Origin: Tritrichomonas musculus | Lineage: Eukaryota; Parabasalia; Tritrichomonadida; Tritrichomonadidae | NCBI GenBank assembly: GCA_039105265.1 | Contig: JAPFFF010000012.1 | Span: 5,146,001-5,210,000, forward strand | Reading direction: 5' to 3' | DNA: 64,000 nucleotides | In this document: in pieces, positions 9,625 to 20,650 of the stretch | Layout: every line of letters starts with the position of its first letter | How positions within the stretch are numbered: the first letter of the stretch is position 1 | Program-made: the position numbers and the translations under genes | The notes under the pieces: model-generated | Seen by the model: only the letters and a program-made list of their open reading frames with translations | Told to the model about the DNA's origin: nothing | The model's database searches: none

Positions 9625-12600
9625 CTAATGAACTTCAAAGTGATCATCAAGAAATTCAGAGGCGCGGTCGATTCCATTATCTGAAAGATGCTTGAGAATT
9701 CTGTATGACTCTTCTTGGTTTCTCTCACAGCCTTTCCCATAGAACTTCATAATGCCAATGAAATACTCGGCAATTGGATGATTTGCTTTCCTGATAAGTG
9801 AAAAATAGTGAAATGACTGCTCATATTGCTTTGACTTATAAAGATCAACAGCGTATTCAATGGGAATTGCAAATTTGCCTTCATTAATTAGCATGCACAT
9901 GTATTCGTATGCGTTTTCTGCGTCATTCTCTTTTGAATATTTAACCGCTAGAAATTCTTCTTCTGATTCTTTAAAAGGATGAAAATCAACATCGGTGTCT
10001 GATTTCTTTTTATTTTCAGATGAAAGAACCAATGTTGATGTTTGAAATGGGCATCCTTTGAAAGCAGAATCTCCAATTTCAGTTACAGAAGAAAGAATTG
10101 TGATTTCTGTCAATGATGAACATCCTTCGAAAGCAGAATAGCCAATTTCAGTTACAGAAGAAGGAATTGTGATTTCTGTCAATGATGAACATCCTTCGAA
10201 AGCAGAATAACCAATTTTAGTTACAGAAGAAGGAATTGTGATTTCTGTCAATGATGAACATCCTTCAAAAGCAGAGTAGCTAATTTCAGTTACAGAAGAA
10301 GGAATTGTGATTTCTGTCAATGATGAACATCCTTCGAAAGCAGAATCTCCAATTTCAGTTACAGAAGAAGGAATTGTGATTTCTGTCAATGATGAACATC
10401 CTTCGAAAGCAGAATAGCCAATTTCAGTTACAGAAGAAGGAATTGTGATTTCTGTCAATGATGAACATCCTTCGAAAGCAGAATAACCAATTTTAGTTAC
10501 AGAAGAAGGAATTGTGATTTCTGTCAATGATGAACATCCTTCGAAAGCAGAGTAGCTAATTTCAGTTACAGAAGAAGGAATTGTGATTTCTGTCAATGAT
10601 GAACATCCTTCGAAAGCAGAATCTCCAATTTCAGTTACAGAAGAAGGAATTGTGATTTCTGTCAATGATGAACATCCTTCGAAAGCAGAATCTCCAATTT
10701 CAGTTACAGAAGAAGGAATTGTGATTTCTGTCAATGATGAACATCCTTCGAAAGCAGAATAACCAATTTCAGTTACAGAAGAAGGAATTGTGATTTTTGT
10801 CAATGATGAACATCCTTTGAAAACAGAACCTCCAATTTCAGTTACAGAAGAAGGAATTGTGATTTCTGTCAATGATGAACATCCTTTGAAAACAGAACCT
10901 CCAATTTCAGTTACAGAAGAAGGAATTATGATTTCTGTCAATGATGAACATCCATAGAAAGCAGAATAACCAATTTCAGTTACAGAAGAAGGAATTGTGA
11001 TTTGAGTCAATGATGAACATCCTTCGAAAACAGAATTTCCAATTTCAGTTACAGAAGAAGGAATTGTGATTTCTGTCAATGATGAACATCCTTCGAAAAC
11101 AGAATTTCCAATTTCAGTTACAGAAGAAGGAATTGTGATTTGAGTCAATGATGAACATCCTTTGAAAACAGAATCTCCAATTTCAGTTACAGAAGAAGGA
11201 ATTATGATTTCTGTCAATGATGAACATCCTTCGAAAACAGAATTTCCAATTTCAGTTACAGAAGAAGGAATTGTGATTTGAGTCAATGATGAACATCCTT
11301 CGAAAGCAGAATCTCCAATTTCAGTTACAAAAGAAGGAATTATGATTTCTATCAATGATGAACATTCACTGAAAGCAGAATTTCCAATTTTAGTTACAGA
11401 AGAAGGAATTGTGATTTCTGTCAATGATGAACATCCTTCGAAAGCAGAATCTCCAATTTCAGTTACAGAAGAAGGAATTGTGATTTCTGTCAATGATGAA
11501 CATCCTTTGAAAACAGAATCTCCAATTTCAGTTACAGAAGAAGGAATTATGATTTCTGTCAATGATGAACATCCTTCGAAAACAGAATTTCCAATTTCAG
11601 TTACAGAAGAAGGAATTGTGATTTCTGTCAATGATGAACATCCTTCGAAAACAGAATCTCCAATTTCAGTTACAGAAGAAGGAATTGTGATTTCTGTCAA
11701 TGATGAACATCCTTTGAAAACAGAATCTCCAATTTCAGTTACAGAAGAAGGAATTATGATTTCTGTCAATGATGAACATCCTTCGAAAACAGAATTTCCA
11801 ATTTCAGTTACAGAAGAAGGAATTGTGATTTGAGTCAATGATGAACATCCTTCGAAAACAGAATCTCCAATTTCAGTTACAGAAGAAGGAATTGTGATTT
11901 CTGTCAATGATGAACATCCTTCGAAAACAGAATTTCCAATTTCAGTTACAGAAGAAGGAATTGTGATTTCTATCAGTGATGAACATTCACTGAAAGCAGA
12001 ATTTCCAATTTTAGTTACAGAAGAAGGAATTGTGATTTCTGTCAATGATGAACATCCACTGAACATGTTACTTGCTATCTTTTCTATATTTCCTAAAATT
12101 TTTAATGATTTAATTCCTTTGAAAGCACCTTTTCCAATTTCAGTTACAGAAGAAGGAATTGTGATTTCTGTCAATGATGAACATCCTGCGAAAGCAGAAT
12201 AGCCAATTTCAGTTACAGAAGAAGGAATTGTGATTTCTGTCAATGATGAACATCCTTCGAAAGCAGAATAGCCAATTTCAGTTACAGAAGAAGGAATTGT
12301 GATTTCTGTCAATGATGAACATCCTTCGAAAGCAGAATAACCAATTTTAGTTACAGAAGAAGGAATTGTGATTTCTATCAATGATGAACATCCTTCGAAA
12401 GCAGAATAACCAATTTCAGTTACAGAAGAAGGAATTGTGATTTCTGTCAATGATGAACATCCTTTGAAAACAGAATAGCCAATTTTAGTTACAGAAGAAG
12501 GAATTGTGATTTCTGTCAATGATGAACATCCTTCGAAAGCAGAATAGCTAATTTCAGTTACAGAAGAAGGAATTGTGATTTCTGTCAATGATGAACATCC

Positions 12601-12801
12601 ATAGAAAGCAGAATAACCAATTTCAGTTACAGAAGAAGGAATTGTGATTTTTGTCAATGATGAACATCCATAGAAAGCAGAATAACCAATTTCAGTTACA
12701 GAAGAAGGAATTGTGATTTTTGTCAATGATGAACATCCATAGAAAGCAGAATAACCAATTTCAGTTACAGAAGAAGGAATTGTGATTTCTGTCAATGATG
12801 A
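9625..12801 (-). pseudogene. Downstream half of TKL-BspA gene: LRR array and Sel1-like tail
   Basis: Same frame as the kinase gene at 12802-15525, continuing after its TGA. There is no ATG near its start (the first possible codon is TTG at 12795). About forty 23-residue LRR_5 units follow, most nearly identical (EITIPSSVTEIGYSAFEGCSSLT). The tail of about 130 residues ends in a Sel1-like pair: AIPIEYAVDLYKSKQYEQSF and AEYFIGIMKFYGKGCERNQE...ESYRILKHLSDNGIDRASEFL. The intact tail domain argues that kinase, LRR array and Sel1 repeats were one protein of about 1,960 residues until very recently. The stop could also be an assembly or sequencing error within a hard repeat, or be read through. Confidence 0.65.
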
Positions 12802-13100
12802 TCATCTTTTGAAAGCAGAACCTCCAATTTTAGTTACAGAAGAAGGAATTATGATTTCTGTCAATGATGAACATCCTGCGAAAGCAAAATAGCCAATTTC
12901 AGTTACAGAAGAAGGAATTGTGATTTCTGTCAATGATGAACATCCTTCGAAAGCAAAATAGCCAATTTCAGTTACAGAAGAAGGAATTGTGATTTTTGTC
13001 AATGATGAACATCTACTGAATGTATAATTTCCAATTTCAGTTACAGAAGAAGGAATTATGATTTCTGTCAATGATGAACATCCTTTGAAAACAGAATCTC
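10080..13100 (-). repeat. Homogenised 69-bp LRR minisatellite (array A)
   Basis: The 69-bp unit (23 codons) repeats about 44 times with very few differences. Higher-order groups are visible as the DSVFEG, NSVFEG and YSAFEG variants recurring in blocks. Two points break the periodicity with an insert ending in IASNMFSGCSSLTE. Because unit length is a multiple of three and the reverse strand has no stops in most units, long antisense frames appear as artefacts. Confidence 0.85.
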
Positions 13101-15525
13101 CAATTTCAGTTACAGAAGAAGGAATTGTGATTTCTGTCAGTGATGAACATCCCCTGAACATGTTGCTTGCTATCTTTTCTATATTTCCTGATATTGCTAA
13201 TGATTTAATTCCATTGAAAGCACCTTCTTCAATTTCAGTTACAGATGAAAGAAATGTGATTTCTGTCAATAATGAACATCCACTAAAAATATTTGGTGGA
13301 ATAGATACAACATTATCAGAAAGAGTGACTTTTTTACATTTATTGAAAATATTTTCACCAACTTTTTTCAAAGAAGTTGGAATAGAAATTTCTGTCAATT
13401 CAGGACATTCTGAAAAAGCACCATCTTTTATTTCAGTTACAGAAGAAGGAATTATGATTTGTGTTAATGATGAACATTCAGAAAAAGCATATTCTTCAAT
13501 AACAACCACAGAAGATGGAATTACAAATGATATCTTTGTTAATGAAGAACATCCAAAAAAAGAATTGCATTTAATTGATTTAATAGAAGAAGGAATTGTG
13601 ATCTGGGTCAAAGATGAGCATCCACCAAAACAGCTTTTTCCAATTGAAACTACTGAAGATGGAAGAGAAATATTTGTCAATGATGAACATCTCAAGAATG
13701 CACCATCTCCAATAGAATTCACAGAAGAAGGAATAAATATTTGCTTTATTGATGAACACTCACAAAATGATCCTCCTCCTGTGTATCGAAATCCTAATTT
13801 TTCACCAGAAATCTCTTTAACATTGGTGTCAAATCGAACTGATTGAATGTTTTTGTCATTTCGAAATTTCATGTCTGTTTTGGAGATCCCACTGATAAAA
13901 ATGGAAATTTCTATTTCTTCTTCATTTTTGTCATTATGACTCAAAATTGATTCATAGTTCTTTTCAAATGATGCAGAAGGATATAAAAGTTCAATCGAAA
14001 CACTTCGGAAATATTTCAAATATTCAATTAATTCTTTCATTTCAAAATTACGTTTTTCATTCATCTTTTCAATGGCAGCGCTTGAAAGAAAAATTTTGAA
14101 TCGTTCTCTCAAAACTTCTTCAATCATGTCATCTTCTTCTTCACTGATTATACTTAAATATTGACTGGTATTGTTAAACTCAAATTCTTTCATGTAATTC
14201 AAAAGATTCTTGAGGTGATTCAATTCACTTTTGGATGAAATGCTCGACATCCTTTCAATGATATTTGAAATCAAAATTTCTTGCTGATTCAATGGAAGAC
14301 TGTTGAAACTACAAACACTGATCATATATGTACTCACGGTTTCTGATTCTTCTTTTATTTTGCATTTTAATTCACATTCTGGTTCTTTTCTTGTTTTATG
14401 ACTTGAATTATCTTCTGATTCTTCCTTTATTTCATCTTCTGATTCATCTTCTGATTCTTCCTTTATTTCATCTTCTGATTCTTCTTCTGATTCTTCTTCT
14501 GATTCTTCTTCTGATTCTTCCTTTATTTCATCTTCTGATTCTTCTTCTGATTTATTACAACTTTTGTTAGCTGAAATAATTAATTTTAACTTTTTGCTTG
14601 CATCAAATGAGTTGCCTATATAATCGATGTCGTCAATATATTCATAGAATTCATCTTCATCAATCGTGTCAATAATGAATTCTTTGTTCGTTCTCAGTTC
14701 TTTCACAATGTCTTGGAATGTTGGACGATCCCTCGGATCTGATGACCAGCATCGCGTTATGAGATCCCTGTAGCAGTGAGGAATTGGATACTTGAATTCT
14801 GGACGTTCTCCATTCAAAATAACTTTTGAGTACAGAGTGTTGAGGCCAAAATCTTTGAATGGTTCGTCACATACAAAAAGTTCGTATAAAATAATTGAAA
14901 AAGAGTAAACGTCTCCTGATTTTGAAAATTCATTGTAAAGCCAGATTTCTGGTGCTGTGTATATGGGTGTCCCTTTGAAGCCAATCGTCGATTGTGAGGT
15001 CATACTCTCAATATTTTGATGATAAATTTTTGAGAGCCCAAAATCTGCAATTTTCGGGTAAAAGTTGTCGTCTTCCAGGATATTGGCTGGCTTTAGGTCT
15101 CGGTGGATGATGTTGTGCGCATGAAGATAAGACATCGCAGAAGCTATCCCATAAATATTGATGAGTTTTTTCGTATCTGACCATGATGATGGCGGTATAA
15201 ACTTGCGTTCACTCTTGATGATATCTTCTAGGGAACCATTGCTAGAATATTCTGTTATGATGACAGGATAAGATTCTTGTTTGAAATCAATGGGACTGTA
15301 ACCTATAAATCTAAGAACAGATGGGTGGTTCAACTGTGAAATGATGTTTATTTCGCGTTTAAGGTTCTTAAATAAACTTTTTTTTGTATCGTTTAATTCT
15401 GTCAACGAAATTTTGGCTGCAAAAATGTTTCCCGTATCATGTTCAATAACCTTATAAACTTGTCCGAATGTTCCTTGGCCAATTAAGGCTTGTTTGGAAA
15501 ATTTGGTGAGATCTAACTCGCTCAT
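12802..15525 (-). CDS. TKL-type protein kinase with BspA-like LRRs
   Basis: 907 residues from the ATG at 15525; the open frame extends nine codons further only through a TTG. Residues 8-290 are a complete serine/threonine kinase: loop IGQGTFGQVY, AAKI lysine, IIHRDLKP with catalytic D143, DFG at D161, GTPIYTAPE, DVYSFSII, CWSSDPRDRPTF. Residues about 325-395 are an acidic Glu/Ser repeat (EESEDEIK units). Residues 400-560 are helical and unassigned. LRR_5 units follow to the end. The frame ends SAFKR-TGA where every other unit reads SAFKGCSS: TGT (Cys) has become TGA. The same frame continues downstream to 9625. Likely an intracellular kinase whose repeats bind partners; activity is plausible because all catalytic residues are present. 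Confidence 0.85.
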   Translation of the reverse strand: MSELDLTKFSKQALIGQGTFGQVYKVIEHDTGNIFAAKISLTELNDTKKSLFKNLKREINIISQLNHPSVLRFIGYSPIDFKQESYPVIITEYSSNGSLEDIIKSERKFIPPSSWSDTKKLINIYGIASAMSYLHAHNIIHRDLKPANILEDDNFYPKIADFGLSKIYHQNIESMTSQSTIGFKGTPIYTAPEIWLYNEFSKSGDVYSFSIILYELFVCDEPFKDFGLNTLYSKVILNGERPEFKYPIPHCYRDLITRCWSSDPRDRPTFQDIVKELRTNKEFIIDTIDEDEFYEYIDDIDYIGNSFDASKKLKLIISANKSCNKSEEESEDEIKEESEEESEEESEEESEDEIKEESEDESEDEIKEESEDNSSHKTRKEPECELKCKIKEESETVSTYMISVCSFNSLPLNQQEILISNIIERMSSISSKSELNHLKNLLNYMKEFEFNNTSQYLSIISEEEDDMIEEVLRERFKIFLSSAAIEKMNEKRNFEMKELIEYLKYFRSVSIELLYPSASFEKNYESILSHNDKNEEEIEISIFISGISKTDMKFRNDKNIQSVRFDTNVKEISGEKLGFRYTGGGSFCECSSIKQIFIPSSVNSIGDGAFLRCSSLTNISLPSSVVSIGKSCFGGCSSLTQITIPSSIKSIKCNSFFGCSSLTKISFVIPSSVVVIEEYAFSECSSLTQIIIPSSVTEIKDGAFSECPELTEISIPTSLKKVGENIFNKCKKVTLSDNVVSIPPNIFSGCSLLTEITFLSSVTEIEEGAFNGIKSLAISGNIEKIASNMFRGCSSLTEITIPSSVTEIGDSVFKGCSSLTEIIIPSSVTEIGNYTFSRCSSLTKITIPSSVTEIGYFAFEGCSSLTEITIPSSVTEIGYFAFAGCSSLTEIIIPSSVTKIGGSAFKR
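14395..14560 (-). repeat. Acidic Glu/Ser-coding minisatellite
   Basis: Repeats of TTCTTCTGATTCT and TTCCTTTATTTCATCTTCTGA (plus strand) encode the acidic linker of the kinase. Length is likely variable between strains. Confidence 0.6.
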
Positions 15526-16426
15526 CCAAAAAAAAAAAATTACAGTTACCAAAATTATTTTGTCTATATATATATATATATATATTATATATTTTCGTGC
15601 AATTTTTTAATATTTATACTTTATCATTTTATATTAATTTATATTTATTATAAATTATGGTATTTAAATACAATATTACAAAGAATTGATAATTAACATT
15701 TTTTTTAAAAACACTTACAAAAAATTGAATGTTTATTCAAATTTCTGAAAAATAATTTTTCTCACCTCTCAATTTCATGAATTTACAAGAGAGGTCAGAA
15801 CTAAATTCCTCGGGACTTTTTTACTCTTAGAATAATTATTTTAAATTTATATTTTTCTATATTTAATAATTATATATTTTCTCTTTTTTCACAGATACGA
15901 TTTTTAAATATTAAATTATATAATGAGATAATTATGTTTATATAATGAGATAATTATGTTTATATAATTGAGAAAATAATCTATATAAAATAATTTTAAA
16001 ATATGTTTATATTGATTAATATTACATTAAAATTCTTATTAATAACATATATAATAAAATATAATATAATAATATATAAATAATGCTATATAAAATCTAA
16101 TATAAAAAATAAATATAATGATTTTAAATTATTAAATACACCTATTAACATAATTCAAATCTTATAAAGTCGATATTATGCATTCATTCAAAGAAAATAA
16201 TATAAAATTTAGTAATATTTGATTTATGATGAATAATTTTAAAAAAATAGAATAAAAAAAAGGATTGAACAAATATTTTTGCAGTGTAAACTGTTTTAAA
16301 TGGTAGATAATCACAAACATGTCTATAAGATCGCAATAATTACGACATTTTGGTTTTATTGGAGTTCAAATTAACAATTTCTAAACTTTTTAGAATTTTG
16401 CAGAAAAAAAACAAAGGAATAAGGTT
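15526..16426. other. Intergenic between convergent-origin BspA loci
   Basis: No gene. AT-rich, with a (TA)n run near 15568-15590 and a perfect tandem pair of 22-23 bp (ATAATGAGATAATTATGTTT units) at about 15919-15966. This is the spacer between the kinase start and the plus-strand BspA array. Confidence 0.5.
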
Positions 16427-18163
16427 TTGTTCAATATAAAATTTTTTATTAATAATAATATATATGCCTTCAATGAATGTTCATCACTGGTGCAAGTGGC
16501 AATTCCATCTTCCGTGACTTCAATTGGGGATTATGTATTCTGTGGATGTTCATCATTAACACAAATCACAATTCCTTCTTCTGTAACTAAAATTGGAGAT
16601 GCTGCTTTCGAAGGATGTTCATCATCGACAGAAATCACAATTCCTTCTTCTGTAACTAAAATTAGCTATTCTGCTTTCAAAGGATGTTCATCATTGACAG
16701 AAATCACAATTCCTTCTTCTGTAACTGAAATTGGCTATCATGCTTTCGAAGGATGTTCATCATTGACAGAAATCACAATTCCTTCTTCTGTAACTGAAAT
16801 TGGCTATTCTGCTTTCGAAGGATGTTCATCATTGACAGAAATCACAATTCCTTCTTCTGTAACTAAAATTAAAGATTCTGTTTTCAAAAGATGTTCATCA
16901 CTGACAGAAATCACAATTCTTTCTTCTGTAACTGAAATTGGCTATTCTGCTTTTTGCGGATGTTCATCATTGACAGAAATCACAATTCCTTCTTCTGTAA
17001 CTGAAATTAAAGATTCTGCTTTCGAAGGATGTTCATCATTGAGACGATTTTCAATTTCTTCTTCTGTCACTAAAATTGGAGGTTCTGCTTTCAAAGGATG
17101 TTCATCATTGACAGAAATCACAATTCCTTCTTCTGTAACTGAAATTGGCTATTCTGCTTTCTATGGATGTTCATCATTGACAGAAATCACAATTCCTTCT
17201 TCTGTAACTGAAATTGGAGATTCTGCTTTCGAAGGATGTTCATCATTGACAGAAATCACAATTCCTTCTTCTGTAACTGAAATTAGCTATTCTGCTTTCA
17301 AAGGATGTTCATCATTGACAGAAATCACAATTCCTTCTTCTGTAACTGAAATTGGCTATTCTGCTTTCGAAGGATGTTCATCATTGACAGAAATCACAAT
17401 TCCTTCTTCTGTAACTGAAATTGGAGATTCTGCTTTCGAAGGATGTTCATCATTGACAGAAATCACAATTCCTTCTTCTGTAACTGAAATTAGCTATTCT
17501 GCTTTCGAAGGATGTTCATCATTGACAGAAATCACAATTCCTTCTTCTGTAACTAAAATTGGAGGTTCTGCTTTCGAAGGATGTTCATCATTGACAGAAA
17601 TCACAATTCCTTCTTCTGTAACTGAAATTGGCTATTCTGCTTTCGAAGGATGTTCATCATTGACAGAAATCACAATTCCTTCTTCTGTAACTAAAATTGG
17701 AGGTTCTGCTTTCGAAGGATGTTCATCATTGACAGAAATCACAATTCCTTCTTCTGTAACTGAAATTAGCTATTCTGCTTTCGAAGGATGTTCATCATTG
17801 ACAGAAATCACAATTCCTTCTTCTGTAACTAAAATTAGCTATTCTGCTTTCGAAGGATGTTCATCATTGACAGAAATCACAATTCCTTCTTCTGTGACTG
17901 AAATTGGAGGTTCTGCTTTCAAAGGATGTTCATCATTGACAGAAATCACAATTCCTTCTTCTGTAACTGAAATTGGAGGTTCTACTTTCGAAGGATGTTC
18001 ATCATTGACAGAAATCACAATTCCTTCTTCTGTAACTAAAATTGGAAAATCTGCTTTTGAAGGATGCACATCACTGACGCAAATCATAATTCCTTCATCA
18101 TCAGCAAGCATTTTCAAAGATGTTTTTATAAAATGCCCAAATGCAAAAATTTGCAAATTTTAA
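16427..18163 (+). CDS. BspA-like LRR array without a start codon
   Basis: 578 codons are open, but the frame opens at TTG and has no ATG anywhere in its first part; LRR units themselves contain no Met. About 24 units of EITIPSSVTEIGYSAFEGCSSLT follow, many identical at the DNA level to array A on the other strand. The end is IFKDVFIKCPNAKICKF, as at 7319. There is no kinase, signal peptide or membrane anchor. The lack of a start codon with a fully open frame fits a silent cassette or a recently truncated copy kept open by conversion. A missed upstream exon cannot be excluded. Confidence 0.55.
   Translation: MFNIKFFINNNIYAFNECSSLVQVAIPSSVTSIGDYVFCGCSSLTQITIPSSVTKIGDAAFEGCSSSTEITIPSSVTKISYSAFKGCSSLTEITIPSSVTEIGYHAFEGCSSLTEITIPSSVTEIGYSAFEGCSSLTEITIPSSVTKIKDSVFKRCSSLTEITILSSVTEIGYSAFCGCSSLTEITIPSSVTEIKDSAFEGCSSLRRFSISSSVTKIGGSAFKGCSSLTEITIPSSVTEIGYSAFYGCSSLTEITIPSSVTEIGDSAFEGCSSLTEITIPSSVTEISYSAFKGCSSLTEITIPSSVTEIGYSAFEGCSSLTEITIPSSVTEIGDSAFEGCSSLTEITIPSSVTEISYSAFEGCSSLTEITIPSSVTKIGGSAFEGCSSLTEITIPSSVTEIGYSAFEGCSSLTEITIPSSVTKIGGSAFEGCSSLTEITIPSSVTEISYSAFEGCSSLTEITIPSSVTKISYSAFEGCSSLTEITIPSSVTEIGGSAFKGCSSLTEITIPSSVTEIGGSTFEGCSSLTEITIPSSVTKIGKSAFEGCTSLTQIIIPSSSASIFKDVFIKCPNAKICKF
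16480..18090 (+). repeat. Homogenised 69-bp LRR minisatellite (array B)
   Basis: About 23 units of 69 bp, in inverted orientation relative to array A and about 3.4 kb from it. Variant positions (GDS, GYS, SYS, GGS before AFEG) are drawn from the same small pool as in array A. Confidence 0.85.
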
Positions 18164-18340
18164 GTTACTTGATGATAGTCAATTTAATAATGCGTATTTT
18201 TTTAAAATTGTTAGTTTCATCTGAGATGTTTGATTCGTTCATCATTAAAATATTTGGTTGGATGAAGAAACCTGATGATTGTTTTAATGTTTAATGCAAT
18301 TATATCAGCATTCCGTTTTTCCAACGTAGCATATATATAA
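18164..18340 (+). repeat. Shared 3' flank of BspA cassettes (copy 2)
   Basis: Second copy of the flank at 7320-7500: TTACTTGATGATAGTCAATT, ATGTTTGATTCG, AAAATATTTGGTTGGATGAA, GTTTAATGCAATTATATCA and TTTCCAACGTA occur in the same order. Confidence 0.7.
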
Positions 18341-19342
18341 TCCCGATTCTATAGTTTAAAGCTAAATATCTATATTTTTTATTTATGATATGAACAAAAT
18401 TTTTTTTGGACAAATTATTTTTAATGTAATAATGTTGTTATATTTTTTTCTATTCTTTTTTAAAAACTATGATCCATATTTTAAAGATAGTTAATATAGT
18501 GAACAATTGAGAGTCATTCAAGAAAGAAAAATGTCTTATTATATATACAACAGTTTATAAAAAGTAGTAGCATAATAAAAAGTGGTAACACTTTTTTTTT
18601 CAAAAAAATTTTTAAAAATAAAAAATCGATTTTTTTTGAGAGACCTATTCAAGATAATTTTTAACAAACTATATCAATATATTTATCATTTAGTATATAA
18701 TATATAAAAACATAATGATATCATATTTCTTGTATAATGATAGAGTTTTCCATTCGAGAAATAAATAAAAACAAATTATCCCATACAACTCAATGTGATA
18801 CTTCAATCTAATTATATATATGCAACCTATATATACTATAGTATTATATTCTATAATAACATTGCTTTATGTTACTTTAATTATGCAAAATAATTCAAAA
18901 AACTTTTTTTTCCTAGTCAATTTATTCTTTTTCAGAGACATGAAACCATTCAAATAATAAACGTTCTTCTTATCAAAAAATAACGTGCTGAAATAGTACC
19001 TAAAACATTTGATTTTATAAATGGCGGAACATTATTTAAACTGAAATTTGAATTATTCGGTTTATTATTTCAACTTTTTGAATTCATTTTTATTGATTTC
19101 TTCAGAATTGAGATCATTATTTGGTTAATATTTTTTTCATTAAAATGGTCGATTTAGTAATATAATGGCATATTTGGCTTATTAAATTGATATAATTTAG
19201 GATTTAATGATTAAAATCAGTGTTAAATAAGAAAACAAAAATTTTTAAATTATTTTAAATGAGTGAAAAAAGTCTTTATCATTTGTTCTAAATGAAGTCA
19301 AAGGATTCAATGTTTATTTTTTACATATGATAAAACTATTTT

Positions 19343-19378
<36 letters not shown>

Positions 19379-19860
19379 CAATAATTAAAAGAGTTCATAT
19401 GACATAGCTTTGAAAAAAATTATGCCAACTGGAATTCATTGGCGGAATGATTCATTTGCTATCTAAATAACAAAACACTATTTACAGAAAAATGAAATAG
19501 ATCTCCTGAGAATTACAAGAAAAAATGGGGAAAACATGTTCATATATAAAATTATTATCTAAATATTTTATTTTTTTTTACTCATATTCGAATTTTAAAA
19601 AAAGAAGTATCAAGATATGGTGATATAAACATATACAATAAAACGATTTTTAACACAACAAAAAAATAATATATAAGTGATACTGATTAAAAATTGGGTG
19701 GAATCCAAAAGCACCCGGGTGCTAAAATATTTCCCCACCTCCATTCAAAAAGTGGGAATTTATCATGACGATTATATTTTCACCATTAAACCGATTTTTT
19801 TTTTAAATGAGTAAAAAAGATAAAGAGAAAAACATTTATATAAACAAAATCAGCTGATTA
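18341..19860. other. Long non-coding stretch with 34-T run
   Basis: No gene recognised over 1.5 kb. Very AT-rich. A pure T run covers 19345-19378. A GC-richer patch at 19700-19765 (GCACCCGGGTGC palindrome at 19711-19722) stands out but has no assigned role. Confidence 0.45.
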
Positions 19861-20620
19861 AATGTTTGAAAATTATATTCATCTAATATAGAGCATCTTC
19901 TTTTTTATCTGTTAAAAATCGTCGTCATCATCTGTAGATAATCATCGTCATCATCAGTGGAGCATTTTCTTCTTCATCTGTAGAGAATTGTCGTCATCAT
20001 CAGTAGAGCATCTTCTTCTTTATCTGTAGAGAATCGTCATCACCTGTATAGAATTGTCGTCATCATCAGTAGAACTTCTTCTTCTTCTTCTGTAGAGAAT
20101 TGTCATCACCAGTATAGAATAGTCGTCATCCTCTGTAAAACATCTTCTTCTTCATCTATAGAGAATTGTCGTCATCATCAGTAGAGCATCTTCTTCTTTA
20201 TCTGTAGAGAATCGTCATCACCTGTATAGAATTGTCGTCATCATCAGTAGAACTTCTTCTTCTTCTTCTGTAGAGAATTGTCATCACCAGTATAGAATAG
20301 TCGTCATCCTCTGTAAAACATCTTCTTCTTCATCTGTAGAGAATTGTCAATATCTGTATAGAATTGTCGTCTTTATCTGTAGAACATCTTCTTCTTCATA
20401 TGTAGAGAATCGTCATCACCTGTAGAGAACAGTCGTCATCATCAGTAGAGCATCTTCTTCTTCATCTGTAGAGAATTGTCATCATCTGTATAGAATTGTC
20501 GTCATCATCAGTAGAGCTTCTTCTTCTTTATCTGTAGAGCATCTTCTTCTTCATCTGTAGAGCATCTTCTTCTTTATCTGTAGAGAATCGTCGTCATCAT
20601 CTGTAAAGAAAGGCTCATAT
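19861..20620. repeat. Minisatellite with 178-bp higher-order unit
   Basis: Tandem units built from TCTGTAGAGAATCGTCATCA, TCATCATCAGTAGAGCATC and TTCTTCTTC. The block starting at 19983 recurs 178 bp later at 20161 with only one difference noted across the unit. The array lies just past the stop codon of the minus-strand DUF3447-BspA gene. Both strands carry stops, so it does not look coding. Confidence 0.8.
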
Positions 20621-20650
20621 TGTTAATATAGTTTAATTAACTGCGGCTTT

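Noticed and set aside
12802-12804. TGA reassigned as a sense codon (also in the relics near 3480, 7788 and 8990)
   Set aside because: Parabasalids use the standard code, the intact genes here end in TAA and TGA in the ordinary way, and the other TGA cases lie in clearly decayed fragments with further damage.
11342-13846. Long plus-strand frames (163, 102 and 262 codons) of the type EEGIVISVNDEHPSKAESPI within the kinase-BspA gene
   Set aside because: They are the antisense of the 69-bp LRR units. The unit length is a multiple of three and its reverse strand happens to lack stops. The sense strand encodes a known fold.
15526-15552. Nine extra N-terminal residues (VTVIFFFW) on the TKL kinase
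   Set aside because: They depend on a TTG start and a poly-T stretch. The ATG at 15525 directly precedes the kinase domain.
17839-18156. Minus-strand 105-codon frame in array B
   Set aside because: Antisense by-product of the same LRR unit.
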